Shown here one piece after another: positions 33,901 through 36,478 of a stretch of DNA of 64,000 bases. A program made the position numbers and the translations under genes. Each line of letters begins with the position of its first letter. Position 1 is the first letter of the stretch. This stretch comes from Eledone cirrhosa (taxonomy: Eukaryota; Mollusca; Cephalopoda; Octopoda; Eledonidae): NCBI GenBank assembly GCA_964016885.1, contig OZ024742.1, positions 14,567,622 through 14,631,621 on the forward strand, in the 5' to 3' direction. The notes beneath the pieces were generated by a model. It did no database searches and had not been told where the DNA came from. It worked only from the letters and a program-made list of their open reading frames with translations.

Positions 33901-36478
33901 TGAGGATAAAATCTATCTGACTAGAATGCTCACCTGATCTATAGGTGATCAGGTGGTTGTCGGGTTTTTTGAAGTTTGTGTTACATATCGACATGTCATT
34001 GGCATCGCAAAATTCTAGAAGTCTGAATCCTTCTTCATTTCTTGTGCCAACCCCATGGCCTCCATGGACTCTATTGAAGCCGTCACAGTGTTTACCTACG
34101 TGTCCGTTAAAATCTCCTGCAATGATTAGGAAGTCATTGTCGTTTGTTAGAGCAGTAGTGTGCATTAGGGACTCGTAAAATCTATCCTTAAGTTCGTCTG
34201 GCAACCCCGATTGGGGTGCGTAAGCTGATATTATTGTGGTAATTGTTTTATTCAGGACTAGTCTGAGTTTAATGATTCTTGCATTTACCCTGTACACTGA
34301 GACTACTTTATCTACCCACTTGTCAGCTAGTAGTATACCTACACCACCCATCCCATCGTCATTTCCCACCCAGAAAAATTTGTAGCACCGACTTTTTCCT
34401 ACAAGGACTCTAGCGGACTCTCCTCTCCATCTAGTCTCTTGCACACAGCATACATCAATTTCCTTTCGCTCTAGCATTTCTACGATTTCTCCTGCTCTTC
34501 CTTTCATTATGCTTACATTGATGGTACCAACTCGGAGTTTTGGGCATTTGTCGACACTCGTAGGGAAGGGTCGATTTTTGCAGGGGTGTGTGTTTGTGCT
34601 TCCTCTCTCTGGATTGGGGCTTCACATGGGTGTTTGGTAGCTCGCGGATTCATATTCATTTCATCTATTAATTCAGAGGTGCTCCAATTTATTCTCAGCC
34701 CATCCATCCATAACGGTAGGAAAATTCAGGGCTAGAAGAACAGTGGTGGTGGTAATAATGGCAGGGTGTGTTGGGCTGGGACGGGGGAGGAGAGAGTTAG
34801 GTAGTAGTAGTAGTAGAAGAAATGGCATGCTGAGGTTTGATTGGTCGAATAGGCTATGGTGGTGTGATGGGGTGGGTGGGAGGGAAATTGTGAGGTAGAG
34901 AGAGGGTCGCCGTCAAGGCTAACAAACTAACTGATAGAATACAGTATGGCAAAGTATTGAAATTTTTCTTGTTTCTTTTTTGTGAATTTCTTTCTTTTGA
35001 AGTGGTAAAGAGGAACAGAACCGAGATTCCATAGCTGAGCCATTACATAATTTGATCAATGAAATATTTGAGCTACATGGACCACTGAAATGGCTGAGGA
35101 AGAGTTTTATAATATGTGTTGAAGCTATGTGTGGTGGACCCATTAATAGGTGAGTTTTACTAGTTTGGTTTAGATAAGTCATTCAGTTGATACAGAGCTA
35201 CCGAGGGCAAGATTTCAGTGACCCAGGGTTTAGATAAGTCATTGAGTTAATCTAGAGCTACTGAGAGCAATATTTCAGTGACCCAGGGTTTAAATATCTC
35301 ATTGAGTTGATCTAGAGCTACTGAGGGTAAGATTTTAGTGACCCAGAGTTTAGATAAGTCATTGAGTTGATCTAGAGCTACTGAGGGTAAGATTTTAGTG
35401 ACCCAGAGTTTAAATAAGTCATTCAGTTAATCTAGAGTTACTGAGGGCAAGATTTCAGTGACCTGGGTGTTGTGTCTCTATACCTGATTGTTCTCTCCTC
35501 CACCACTTCTCTTGCTATTAGATTCTTCACAGTTTTGTATATAACATGTTGCTTCAGTGTTTTACACATTTTTTTAATCTGTATATTCCAGACAATTACG
35601 TATGGCTGTTGACTGGATCTTCTCTGATTCCATGTTGATTTATTACATTAAGACATTCCAAGATTCTCTTTGGCCTAACGGTGTACTAGCTGAACCTTCT
35701 CCACCAAAGACAGAAGAGGAAAAAATGAAAATCAGAATGGAAGCAAAAGAGAAAATTATTCAAAATGTACCTGGTATGTGCCTTTCAAAAACTACACCCC
35801 TTGTTTTCAATGGACCTTGTGTTAAGGGGCTGGTTTATAGAGTGCCTTTCACAAACCTTATTCCTTGTTTTTAAGGGGTTGGTTTATGAGACCCTAACTC
35901 CAGAGGCGAGAGTGGCAGTGACTGTTGTATAATTCTATTATATTTTCAGATGTTTTAAAGACATTGGTTGGTGATGACAATGCCAGGCAAGGAACCATCA
36001 AGATATTTGAAATCTTACAAGATGTCCAGTTAAACAAACAGTTGTTTTATGTAAGTCGTTTTCATTTTATCACATACACACACACATATGAACTTACAAA
36101 CACACACACATATTGATACCTTCATATATACACACACACATACTTATGAACTTAACACACACATATATTGATACCTTCATACACACACACATACATACTT
36201 ACTTATGAATTTACACTCACACACACACACATACTTATGAACTTACAAACACACACACATATTGATACCTTCACACACACTCACATCTACACACCTACAT
36301 ACTTATATATAGACTCCATCATTTTAGACAAGTACTGTGCTAGTAGTAATAAGTTTTTTTTACTGTTATTTTTTTCTTTCAGAATATTCTTGAACTTGTC
36401 CTCCAAGAAGTTTGCCCTGAGTTGAACATCAAATTTCCATCAAAACATTTCTTCCTCTCAACAAGTGTTGTTCAGTGA
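2462..36478 (+). CDS. SNX25: SNX25-like sorting nexin gene, 15 exons, 5' partial
   Basis: Fifteen GT-AG exons join without a phase conflict into 1800 nt (599 codons plus TGA). Approximate residues in this partial protein: 1-38 linker or end of the PXA region; 43-168 RGS domain ([13 protein letters not shown] and the [17 protein letters not shown] box); 185-270 coiled coil; 277-365 PX domain; 440-565 nexin C-terminal domain ([33 protein letters not shown]). This order is that of the SNX13/14/19/25 family, and residue identity in the PX and nexin C parts fits SNX25 best. Family members are phosphoinositide-binding endosomal or ER-contact proteins; SNX25 has been linked to receptor trafficking, including TGF-beta receptor turnover. 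The start codon and most of PXA lie left of the window. Introns hold nearly all the transposons between 2.6 and 36.4 kb, the largest about 19.3 kb. The SNX25 assignment is confident; orthology to SNX25 alone rests on remembered family similarity. Confidence 0.9.
2910..3205 (+). pseudogene. LINE reverse transcriptase C-terminal fragment
   Basis: Conceptual translation shows [10 protein letters not shown], a TGA, then [14 protein letters not shown], the region just after the RT palm in RTE- and I-type LINEs. At least one stop interrupts it. It lies in the first visible SNX25 intron. Confidence 0.6.
3214..3580 (-). mobile_element. CR1/Jockey-like LINE 3' end
   Basis: Reading leftward, the segment [18 protein letters not shown] resembles the terminal residues of CR1/L2/Jockey-type RT ORFs (F-x-x-R-V-x-x-x-W-N-x-L-P). 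It is followed by a short 3' UTR and an ATT-type microsatellite tail at 3220-3243. A related copy lies at 42281-42565. Confidence 0.55.
3780..3935 (-). pseudogene. RTE C-terminal fragment
   Basis: Reading leftward, [20 protein letters not shown] then YGHVM matches the C-terminus of the RTE ORFs in this window. The fragment is short and truncated at both ends. Confidence 0.65.
4378..4469 (+). CDS. SNX25: SNX25 exon b (RGS start)
   Basis: Acceptor ccctacag, donor gtaagt. The exon is 92 nt and ends two bases into a Glu codon completed by the next exon. It encodes the first RGS helix ([21 protein letters not shown]). Confidence 0.9.
4510..4725 (+). mobile_element. tRNA-derived SINE
   Basis: A tRNA-like head (ggtgttggacttatgatc, then a degenerate B box near 4541) runs into the body 'cttgagcaaaacacttcatctcac...gctccagt..actcagctg' and a distinctive end (tgggataagtaccag). 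The head is the type amplified as an array at 51.1-52.9 kb, and the reverse-oriented copy at 57370-57640 belongs to the same family. Confidence 0.6.
4836..5015 (+). mobile_element. tRNA-derived SINE, second family
   Basis: The head reads 'tcggtagaggatcagacgcc' and carries the B-box-like gagttcaaatccc. The body 'gttaactttctttgcctttcat' leads to 'aattgctggccttgtgcc' and an ATTATT tail. Copies of this family recur at 46068-47105, 45183-45260 and 28580-28740. Confidence 0.65.
5182..5221 (+). CDS. SNX25: SNX25 exon c (RGS)
   Basis: A 40-nt microexon with acceptor attgtag and donor gttagt. It completes the split Glu codon and encodes [13 protein letters not shown], the conserved FW-x-x-VE core of RGS helices. 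Confidence 0.9.
5255..5305 (+). repeat. RTE/SINE 3' tail remnant
   Basis: The sequence 'cctatgctagcgtggaagatgg' followed by 'aaaacgatgatgat' is the terminal module shared by RTE elements and one SINE class in this window. Confidence 0.6.
5390..5447. repeat. (TA)n microsatellite
   Basis: Nearly uninterrupted TA dinucleotides in an SNX25 intron. Histidine-rich (CAT/CAC)n and CA tracts follow to about 5660. Confidence 0.9.
5778..5897 (+). CDS. SNX25: SNX25 exon d (RGS)
   Basis: Acceptor tctccag, donor gtaagt. Exactly 40 codons in phase 0, encoding the middle RGS helices ([27 protein letters not shown]). Confidence 0.9.
6040..6235. repeat. 48-bp tandem repeat, about 4 copies
   Basis: The unit 'gtgtactgggtgtattttat...ccactttacaga' repeats about four times and stays open in one frame because 48 is a multiple of 3. 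Wording such as 'cactttacag' and 'actgggtg' suggests descent from an RTE/SINE tail in reverse orientation. Confidence 0.8.
6250..6515. repeat. 17-bp tandem repeat (tgaagagttctctctac)
   Basis: About 15 units with ctctctac/ctctttac variants lie just upstream of the RGS-end exon. The pyrimidine-rich content could affect acceptor choice for the exon at 6608 (inference). Confidence 0.85.
6608..6749 (+). CDS. SNX25: SNX25 exon e (RGS end)
   Basis: Acceptor gttacag, donor gtaaaa (weaker than its neighbours). 142 nt, ending one base into an Asp codon. It carries the diagnostic final RGS box ([20 protein letters not shown]). Confidence 0.9.
6870..7240 (-). repeat. Amplified RTE/SINE tail module
   Basis: Seven to eight degenerate units of 'cagtgtggactgggtgcttggcat..aaatgaccactt' occur. 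In reverse complement this is the 'aagtggtcgt...gcacccagtcc' part of the RTE 3' UTR, as at 19170-19260. The module has expanded in tandem inside an SNX25 intron. Confidence 0.7.
7275..7447 (+). CDS. SNX25: SNX25 exon f (linker, coiled coil)
   Basis: Acceptor tatatag, donor gtcagt. 173 nt completing the split Asp codon and encoding an acidic linker followed by a heptad-like stretch ([20 protein letters not shown]). Confidence 0.88.
8029..8169 (+). CDS. SNX25: SNX25 exon g (coiled coil before PX)
   Basis: Acceptor ttttatag, donor gtaagt. 47 codons in phase 0. It encodes a charged helix ([19 protein letters not shown]) and the [12 protein letters not shown] segment that leads into the PX domain. 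Confidence 0.9.
8405..8685 (+). mobile_element. RTE 3' UTR / SINE tail copy
   Basis: The shared tail 'gtgtcacgacaaaaaacaca', 'ggttggtgttaggaagggc' and 'ccatgctagcatggaagat' ends in gatggtgatgat. No coding part remains. Confidence 0.7.
8841..8984 (+). CDS. SNX25: SNX25 exon h (PX domain, first half)
   Basis: Acceptor tttgtaccag, donor gtaaat. 48 codons in phase 0, encoding the PX beta strands ([12 protein letters not shown]) and the R-x-L-x-D-F-x-x-LHEKL segment equivalent to the phosphoinositide-binding R(Y/F)SDF region. The canonical motif is degenerate, as in SNX25 relatives. The next exon is about 19.3 kb away. Confidence 0.92.
9000..9195. repeat. Purine-rich (GA/GGA)n tract
   Basis: About 190 bp of GAGA/GGGA sequence starts 16 bp after the donor of SNX25 exon h. 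Open frames read from its complement are composition artefacts. Confidence 0.85.
9491..10463 (+). mobile_element. Non-autonomous Helitron / Helentron remnant
   Basis: The element starts with TC after an A (9490) and ends with CTAG before a T (10464), as expected for Helitron insertion between A and T. A hairpin CCCA-AGCAACGC-TGGG (10436-10451) sits 9 bp before the terminal CTAG. Inside, from 10255, the start [12 protein letters not shown] matches the conserved beginning of Helitron/Helentron proteins, but the frame soon loses similarity. The 5' part has the 'gtctgtctgtctcc' repeat common to these elements. No helicase or Rep domain remains. An inner part (about 9699-10098) appears inserted, bounded by the repeat 'agatagatacatag.tataacatc'. 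Confidence 0.7.
10615..10690 (+). repeat. RTE/SINE tail remnant and TA tract
   Basis: 'cccatctaacccatgctagc' then 'gtggaagatagacattaaac' and a GATGAT-type end is the RTE tail module without a body. Confidence 0.6.
10836..11180 (+). mobile_element. tRNA-derived SINE with RTE-like tail
   Basis: The tRNA-like head has an A-box-like 'tagtggttagagta' and a B-box-like 'ggttgtgagttcaattctc'. The body 'ccttgagcaagatattttat' to 'gttccagtttactcagctg' is followed by the RTE 3' UTR module ('gtcgtgtaggtaccacggca', 'ggttggtgttaggaagggc') and (GATGAT)n. The shared tail suggests mobilisation by the RTE elements of this genome (inference from known SINE-LINE pairs). Confidence 0.75.
11225..12867. repeat. Duplicated AT-rich element (975-bp period)
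   Basis: The sequence from 'tttaatacaataacagagat' at 11225 recurs at 12200 with few changes for about 660 bp. The material between (about 11940-12190) is a diverged copy of the second part (about 11690-11935), giving an A-B-A layout with roughly 250-bp submonomers that each contain 'cacacgcatatagatatttt'. A hairpin 'aggttatacgttagtataaacct' lies near each A start. No protein was recognised; it may be a non-autonomous or terminal part of a Penelope- or DIRS-like element. Confidence 0.75.
13018..13153 (+). repeat. Segment shared, inverted, with the Penelope 5' flank
   Basis: 'aaaacaatgaaataagaaat' through 'gatctatgtaagtttacaaac' is the reverse complement of 27660-27780, beside the Penelope-like RT ORF. 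The match stops abruptly at the same 'tttacaaac' in both places. Confidence 0.8.
13154..13745. other. AT-rich stretch, nothing recognised
   Basis: No open frame of note, no repeat unit and no recognisable element end was seen; probably old transposon-derived intron sequence. Confidence 0.5.
13746..14010. repeat. CA/TA-rich simple sequence
   Basis: Mixed (CATA)n, (CACA)n and (TA)n tracts directly beside the (CAT)n end of a minus-strand RTE fragment. Confidence 0.85.
14011..14772 (-). pseudogene. 5'-truncated older RTE copy
   Basis: On the minus strand, the C-terminus [14 protein letters not shown] continues to [20 protein letters not shown] and [11 protein letters not shown], then loses frame and ends with a short 3' UTR and a (GATGAT)n tail at 14011-14029. 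It is clearly diverged from the three young copies. The 5' end abuts a TA/CA microsatellite. Confidence 0.85.
14773..14960. repeat. TA/CA microsatellite
   Basis: Long (TA)n and (CATA)n tracts; Tyr/Ile/His-only frames here are artefacts. Confidence 0.9.
14964..15289 (-). mobile_element. Retrozyme-like element, copy 1 (316-bp period)
   Basis: 'ggatgtatata' recurs exactly 316 bp apart (14964 and 15280), bracketing one full unit. The unit is the reverse complement of that at 19454-19842. It carries the hammerhead-like fold at 15066-15160. An 85-codon open frame crosses it, but the identical RNA fold in both copies is the better explanation of conservation. Its 3' side in plus-strand terms touches the 5' UTR of RTE copy 1. 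Confidence 0.75.
15066..15160 (-). ncRNA. Type-I hammerhead ribozyme-like motif, copy 1
   Basis: The reverse complement has the same fold, base for base in the core, as 19613-19707: stem I open at the ends, core TTGATAA, stem II GCTT/AAGC, GAAA, stem III ACAA/TTGT, cleavage triplet GTC. See the entry at 19613 for the full description. Confidence 0.65.
15290..16015 (+). promoter_or_regulatory. RTE copy 1 5' UTR with two tandem monomers
   Basis: 'tatttaccatgcggtattct' through 'atttaccatgcga.cctcagttcct' occurs at about 15303-15385 and again at about 15694-15765, a period of roughly 393 bp. Copy 2 has one shortened unit from about 20427. Tandem 5' UTR monomers often carry the internal promoter in LINEs (known in mouse L1), so a promoter role is inferred. 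Confidence 0.6.
16016..19135 (+). CDS. RTE-clade retrotransposon polyprotein, copy 1 (apparently intact)
   Basis: A 1039-codon intact frame. An AP-like endonuclease domain (EEP fold) spans about residues 28-270: [18 protein letters not shown] near 60, GDFNG near 168-172, SQLDFILI, and HSLVVSDL. The reverse transcriptase spans about 500-760: [22 protein letters not shown] near 628-640, [11 protein letters not shown] near 688, and catalytic YADD near 719-722. A Cys/His-rich PHD-like or treble-clef finger (C-x2-C ... C-x2-C-x4-H-x2-C ... C-x2-C) begins near 777. The C-terminal region has [15 protein letters not shown] and [11 protein letters not shown]. Single-ORF EEP-RT layout and a (GATGAT)n end fit the RTE clade. 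The ATG at 16016 is the first that keeps the whole endonuclease domain. It differs from copy 2 at about nine residues, so both are recent. Copy 1 retains all catalytic motifs and could be active. Confidence 0.93.
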   Translation: MNLRATKHPREAPTQRPSPTSVDKCPKLRVGTINVGSMKGSAGEIVEMLERKEVDVCCVQETRWRGGSARVLVGKSQCYKFFWVGNDDGMGGVGILLADKWVDKVISVYRVNARIIKLRLVLNKTITTIISAYAPQSGLPDELKDRFYESLIHTTALTDDKDFLITAGDFNGHVGKHCDGFNRVHGGHGVGTRNEEGFRLLEFCDANDMSICNTNFKKPDNHLITYRSGEHSSQLDFILIRGRDRWTVVNTKAFPSEECTSQHSLVVSDLTVRTRRALKQRPTWRRKIWKLKVPSTSNRFKDILLNAYDSKEEQIETFNVEENWEFLKNNLLVATDEVCGWSKTSSRRRVTWWWNNKVDEAVKAKRQAWKEWKNGGSRVHYIETKREARRHVYLARREAEDRKFKHVLQREDQKQEVFKIARQCVRDSCDVIGEKCIRNDKGELALTSAEKKDAWKSHYDRLLNEENAWEEETLPHVDPIEGPAVQVSGSVVSKAIRDMKMGKATGPSGIAAEMLKASGSVGHTITTRIVNQVILEGAIPKDWCSSIIVNCYKGKGDALDRGNYRGIKLMDQVMKVTERVIAQLIRDRVNIDEMQFGFVPGRGTTDALFLVRQLQEKYLAKSKPLYLAFVDLEKAFDRVPRAVIWWALRKLGVDEWLVKAVQAMYRGAVSKVRIGNEYSEEFSVQVGVHQGSVLSPLLFIIVLQAITEEFKTGCPWELLYADDLALIAESMVELENKFQTWKQGLERKGLKVNMTKTKVLVSRRENRTQIPSGKWPCSVCRKGVGRNSILCPKCKQWVHKRCSGISGSLIKNVGFTCSSCAETASKQPQETSTTNLWEGPVETVDSFCYLGDRISNGGGCSESTITRVRTGWKKFRELLPLLAAKGFSLRMKGRLYDACIRTAMLHGSETWALKVEDLRRLERNEACMLRWMCNSNIRERQSIKELRERLSIRGIKCCVQERRLRWYGHVMRMKDDSCIKRCRALEVDGNRGVGRPKMTWDEVIKADLTQLHLSKTMTHDRDFWRHAVIQGTRPPMGTC
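19136..19443 (+). mobile_element. RTE copy 1 3' UTR and (GATGAT)n tail
   Basis: The 3' UTR contains the module 'ggtcgtggaggtgccacggt', 'ggttggtgttaggaagggc' and 'ctaacccatgctagcgtgg', ending in eight or so GAT units. This module is found on many SINEs and loose tails in the window. The tail joins the retrozyme-like element without a gap. Confidence 0.88.
19454..19842 (+). mobile_element. Retrozyme-like element, copy 2 (1.2 units, 316-bp period)
   Basis: 'aagcataaagtgtat.gcaaa' occurs at 19454 and 19770, exactly 316 bp apart, and both are followed by 'catatatatattgctatttc' and 'agagctccaatt'. About 1.2 head-to-tail units are present, as expected from reverse transcription of a circular or concatemeric RNA. 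The hammerhead-like core lies inside at 19613-19707. It starts directly after the RTE copy 1 tail and ends at a TA microsatellite. Confidence 0.78.
19613..19707 (+). ncRNA. Type-I hammerhead ribozyme-like motif, copy 2
   Basis: Distal stem I: 19613-19629 pairs with 19691-19707 (17 bp, one G-U). GGGG 19631-19634 then pairs CCCC 19689-19692 in part. After an internal loop (TAGTT/TATCT), proximal stem I is GGCC 19640-19643 with GGCT 19680-19683. Core: TTGATAA 19644-19650 in place of CTGANGA; stem II GCTT/AAGC (19651-19654, 19661-19664) with loop CAACCA; GAA 19665-19667; stem III ACAA/TTGT (19668-19671, 19675-19678) with loop GAC; C17 at 19679, so the cleavage site would be after GTC. The changes C3-to-U and G8-to-A fall at the two core positions known to form a Watson-Crick pair, so a U-A pair would be kept. 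Activity is not shown. Confidence 0.68.
19867..20278. mobile_element. Fold-back element with ~160-bp inverted arms
   Basis: The left arm runs from 'ttatacttggggagggtcat' (about 19927) to 'tgaccgacggtcaaaaataat' (about 20088). It reappears inverted at about 20114-20276, with a spacer of roughly 25-30 bp. The outer flank 'gatttttatatgaaatcgtg' at 19888 is matched inverted at 49300-49320 beside a second copy, so the full element extends outward. Arms differ by a few bases and one GTTTT/CGCTT change. No protein is encoded. Confidence 0.88.
20279..20415. repeat. Long (TA)n microsatellite
   Basis: About 135 bp of TA with small interruptions (aacaata) separate the fold-back element from RTE copy 2. 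Confidence 0.95.
20427..20791 (+). promoter_or_regulatory. RTE copy 2 5' UTR
   Basis: From 'ccctgctgtattagcgataa' it follows the copy 1 leader but lacks about 40 bp (the inner 'ggtattctaattctattgta' repeat) and all upstream monomer sequence. Probably 5' truncated or of a shorter promoter type. Confidence 0.6.
20792..23911 (+). CDS. RTE-clade retrotransposon polyprotein, copy 2 (apparently intact)
   Basis: A 1039-codon frame with the same domains as copy 1: endonuclease about 28-270, RT about 500-760 with YADD, Cys/His finger near 777, and C-terminal GSETWAL and WYGHVMRM regions. Of about nine residue differences, the most notable is VPEKGTTDA instead of VPGRGTTDA at the RT finger. The GRG-type motif is conserved in LINE RTs, so this copy may be less active than copy 1 (inference). 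Others include S/R in the GSAG/GRAG segment and H/N near the C-terminus. No stop or frameshift. It follows copy 1 by 4776 bp in the same orientation. Confidence 0.93.
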   Translation: MNLRATKHPREAPTQRPSPTSVDKCPKLRVGTINVGSMKGRAGEIVEMLERKEVDVCCVQETRWRGGSARVLVGKSQCYKFFWVGNDDGMGGVGILLADKWVDKVISVYRVNARIIKLRLVLNKTITTIISAYAPQSGLPDELKDRFYESLIHTTAVTDDKDFLIIAGDFNGHVGKHCDGFNRVHGGHGVGTRNEEGFRLLEFCDANDMSICNTNFKKPDNHLITYRSGEHSSQLDFILIRGRDRWTVVNTKAFPSEECTSQHSLVVSDLTVRTRRALKQRPTWRRKIWKLKVPSTSNRFKDILLNAYDSKEEQIETFNVEENWEFLKNNLLEATDEVCGWSKTSSRRRVTWWWNNKVDEAVKAKRQAWKEWKNGGSRVHYIETKREARRQVYLARREAEDRKFKHVLQREDQKQEVFKIARQCVRDSCDVIGEKCIRNDKGELALTSAEKKDAWKSHYDRLLNEENAWEEETLPHVDPIEGPAVQVSGSVVSKAIRDMKIGKATGPSGIAAEMLKASGSVGHTITTRIVNQVILEGAIPKDWCSSIIVNCYKGKGDALDRGNYRGIKLMDQVMKVTERVIAQLIRDRVNIDEMQFGFVPEKGTTDALFLVRQLQEKYLAKSKPLYLAFVDLEKAFDRVPRAVIWWALRKLGVDEWLVKAVQAMYRGAVSKVRIGNEYSEEFSVQVGVHQGSVLSPLLFIIVLQAITEEFKTGCPWELLYADDLALIAESMVELENKFQTWKQGLERKGLKVNMTKTKVLVSRRENRTQIPSGKWPCSVCRKGVGRNSILCPKCKQWVHKRCSGISGSLIKNVGFTCSSCAETASKQPQETSTTNLWEGPVETVDSFCYLGDRISNGGGCSESTITRVRTGWKKFRELLPLLAAKGFSLRMKGRLYDACIRTAMLHGSETWALKVEDLRRLERNEACMLRWMCNSNIRERQSIKELRERLSIRGIKCCVQERRLRWYGHVMRMKDDSCIKRCRALEVDGNRGVGRPKMTWDEVIKADLTQLHLSKSMTHDRDFWRNAVIQGTRPPMGTC
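23912..24218 (+). mobile_element. RTE copy 2 3' UTR and (GATGAT)n tail
   Basis: Nearly identical to the copy 1 3' UTR except for a longer poly-C run (about 23932-23948) and fewer GAT units. It ends in a TA tract at 24218. Confidence 0.88.
24219..24710. repeat. TA/CA/CATA simple sequence
   Basis: Mixed dinucleotide tracts broken by about 110 bp of unique sequence (24370-24460). Long Tyr/Ile/His frames are artefacts. Confidence 0.9.
24711..24980 (-). other. Possible 3' region of the Penelope-like element
   Basis: AT-rich sequence directly after the GIY-YIG stop, with a small tandem repeat 'gtttatagtatttaatt' at 24897-24930. Assignment to the element is inferred from position only. Confidence 0.35.
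24982..25370 (-). CDS. Penelope-like element GIY-YIG endonuclease domain
   Basis: The minus-strand frame has a Cys-rich stretch ([18 protein letters not shown]), then [10 protein letters not shown] with [20 protein letters not shown], a clear GIY-YIG nuclease signature (here KC...YIG with the following Arg). It continues to [11 protein letters not shown] and ends with two more Cys (ECRLCSGE) and a stop at 24982. This is the known C-terminal domain of most animal Penelope-like elements, which nicks target DNA. It is separated from its RT (26089-27708) by about 0.7 kb of non-coding DNA. The first 60 codons of the open frame to 25563 look unrelated, so the true domain starts near 25370. Confidence 0.82.
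25371..26088. mobile_element. Insertion (~0.72 kb) splitting the Penelope-like ORF
   Basis: The RT side ends at about 26089 and the nuclease side begins near 25370 with no coding link. The intervening DNA has internal repeats ('gatatatcctctgac' twice, 'gcgtaaaca' several times) and an AATATTCAATTTGAATATT palindrome near 25486. A solo LTR or non-autonomous element is possible; exact ends and target duplication could not be fixed. Confidence 0.45.
26089..27708 (-). pseudogene. Penelope-like element reverse transcriptase, 5' truncated, one stop
   Basis: The minus-strand frame runs from 27708 to 26089 with one in-frame TAA at 26299-26301. It shows RT motif A ([13 protein letters not shown]), [17 protein letters not shown], and catalytic YRDD ([10 protein letters not shown]), followed by VANFLDVTL and [13 protein letters not shown] with this context fits Penelope-like rather than LINE RTs. 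The N-terminal part expected of the family is missing, and the sequence upstream of about 27660 is the repeat shared with 13018-13153. After the stop the frame stays open into a His/Asn/Gln-rich stretch to 26089, where the insertion begins. Confidence 0.82.
27660..27780 (-). repeat. Repeat shared with 13018-13153
   Basis: Reverse complement of the segment at 13018-13153, adjoining the 5' end of the Penelope RT. A TA tract follows. Confidence 0.8.
27800..28098 (+). mobile_element. tRNA-derived SINE, diverged
   Basis: Degenerate head with B box 'ggttgtgagtttgattcc', body 'tgtccttgagcaagacactt', and RTE tail module at 28004-28096 ('ttggcattaggaatggcatc' and gatgatgata). It sits about 175 bp before SNX25 exon i. 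Confidence 0.65.
28099..28250. repeat. TA/TG microsatellite
   Basis: (TA)n and (TGTA)n reaching to about 20 bp upstream of the exon i acceptor. Confidence 0.9.
28272..28385 (+). CDS. SNX25: SNX25 exon i (PX domain, second half)
   Basis: Acceptor ttttgacag, donor gtaagt. 38 codons in phase 0. The segments [17 protein letters not shown] and [10 protein letters not shown] continue the PX fold directly after exon h, so no exon is missing in the 19.3-kb intron. Confidence 0.92.
28580..28742 (-). mobile_element. SINE, second family, minus strand
   Basis: 'tgggatttgaaccctgaatg' is the inverted B box and 'gatattggcaatccaccacc' the inverted head start of the family seen at 4836 and 46.5-47.1 kb. Confidence 0.6.
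28915..29090 (+). mobile_element. tRNA-derived SINE (first family)
   Basis: 'ggcgcatggcttagtggttg' leads to 'gagttcaattctcagaccg' and the body 'ccttgagcaagacactttat' through 'gctccagtttactcaactat'. The RTE-like tail is absent. It lacks the region between A and B boxes, so transcription is unlikely. Confidence 0.65.
29252..29385 (+). CDS. SNX25: SNX25 exon j (PX end and linker)
   Basis: Acceptor aaaacacag, donor gtaagt. 134 nt ending two bases into a Lys codon. It contains the family motif [15 protein letters not shown] after the PX domain. Confidence 0.92.
29455..29790 (+). pseudogene. RTE C-terminal fragment with tail
   Basis: [20 protein letters not shown], a frame change, then [15 protein letters not shown] near the end, followed by a GATGATGCTGATA tail. 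It belongs to an RTE subfamily different from the young copies. Confidence 0.7.
30130..30600 (+). mobile_element. RTE 3' end (C-terminal codons and 3' UTR)
   Basis: [20 protein letters not shown] matches the C-terminal codons of the older copy at 14011-14772. The standard 3' UTR module and GATGATGGTGATGATGA tail follow. Confidence 0.7.
30686..30745 (+). CDS. SNX25: SNX25 exon k (acidic linker)
   Basis: A 60-nt exon with acceptor ttctccag and donor gtaagt. It completes the split Lys codon and encodes an acidic linker (DNDAEDEF) before the nexin C domain. Confidence 0.82.
30891..31025 (+). repeat. G-rich (GGT/GGC)n triplet repeat
   Basis: About 130 bp of GGTGGC, GGCGGC and GGTAGT triplets on the plus strand, 145 bp after SNX25 exon k. 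Guanine runs could form quadruplexes in the pre-mRNA. Ala/Val or Thr/Ala frames are artefacts. Confidence 0.85.
31193..34912 (-). pseudogene. RTE copy 3, nearly full length, decayed
   Basis: Minus-strand copy of the same family, with (CAT)n at 31193-31214 as its inverted tail. The endonuclease part is open at 33563-34507 ([25 protein letters not shown]) and the RT at 32294-33397 ([22 protein letters not shown]); the C-terminal part lies at 31489-31938. Breaks include TGG-to-TAG near 33565, TGG-to-TGA near 33515 and near 32292, and frame shifts in the leader and in the Cys finger. RT motif A reads FVNLKKAF where active copies have FVDLEKAF, so a catalytic Asp is lost. Several breaks are G-to-A on the element strand. 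It lies in the SNX25 intron between 30746 and 35002. Confidence 0.92.
35003..35149 (+). CDS. SNX25: SNX25 exon l (nexin C start)
   Basis: Acceptor tcttttgaag, donor gtgagt. 147 nt. It begins the nexin C-terminal domain ([18 protein letters not shown]) and ends two bases into an Arg codon. Confidence 0.92.
35170..35480. repeat. 60-bp tandem repeat, 5 copies
   Basis: 'ttgatctagagctactgagg' through 'tgacccagggtttagataag' repeats every 60 bp within the intron between SNX25 exons l and m, starting only ~20 bp after the donor. Confidence 0.9.
35592..35773 (+). CDS. SNX25: SNX25 exon m (nexin C)
   Basis: Acceptor atattccag, donor gtatgt. 182 nt. It encodes the most conserved nexin C stretch ([23 protein letters not shown]) and a charged helix. 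Confidence 0.94.
35950..36050 (+). CDS. SNX25: SNX25 exon n (nexin C)
   Basis: Acceptor attttcag, donor gtaagt. 101 nt. It encodes [20 protein letters not shown] and a following helix typical of nexin C. Confidence 0.93.
36065..36300. repeat. CA-rich repeat with 'cttatgaactta' units
   Basis: (CA)n blocks alternate with 'tatgaacttacaaacacaca' and 'tattgataccttcatac', an imperfect tandem of roughly 60 bp in the last SNX25 intron. Confidence 0.8.
36383..36478 (+). CDS. SNX25: SNX25 terminal exon with stop
   Basis: The acceptor tttctttcag precedes 31 codons and TGA at 36476-36478. The sequence [20 protein letters not shown] matches the family C-terminus, so the stop is the natural one. Confidence 0.93.
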   Translation, partial: NILELVLQEVCPELNIKFPSKHFFLSTSVVQ

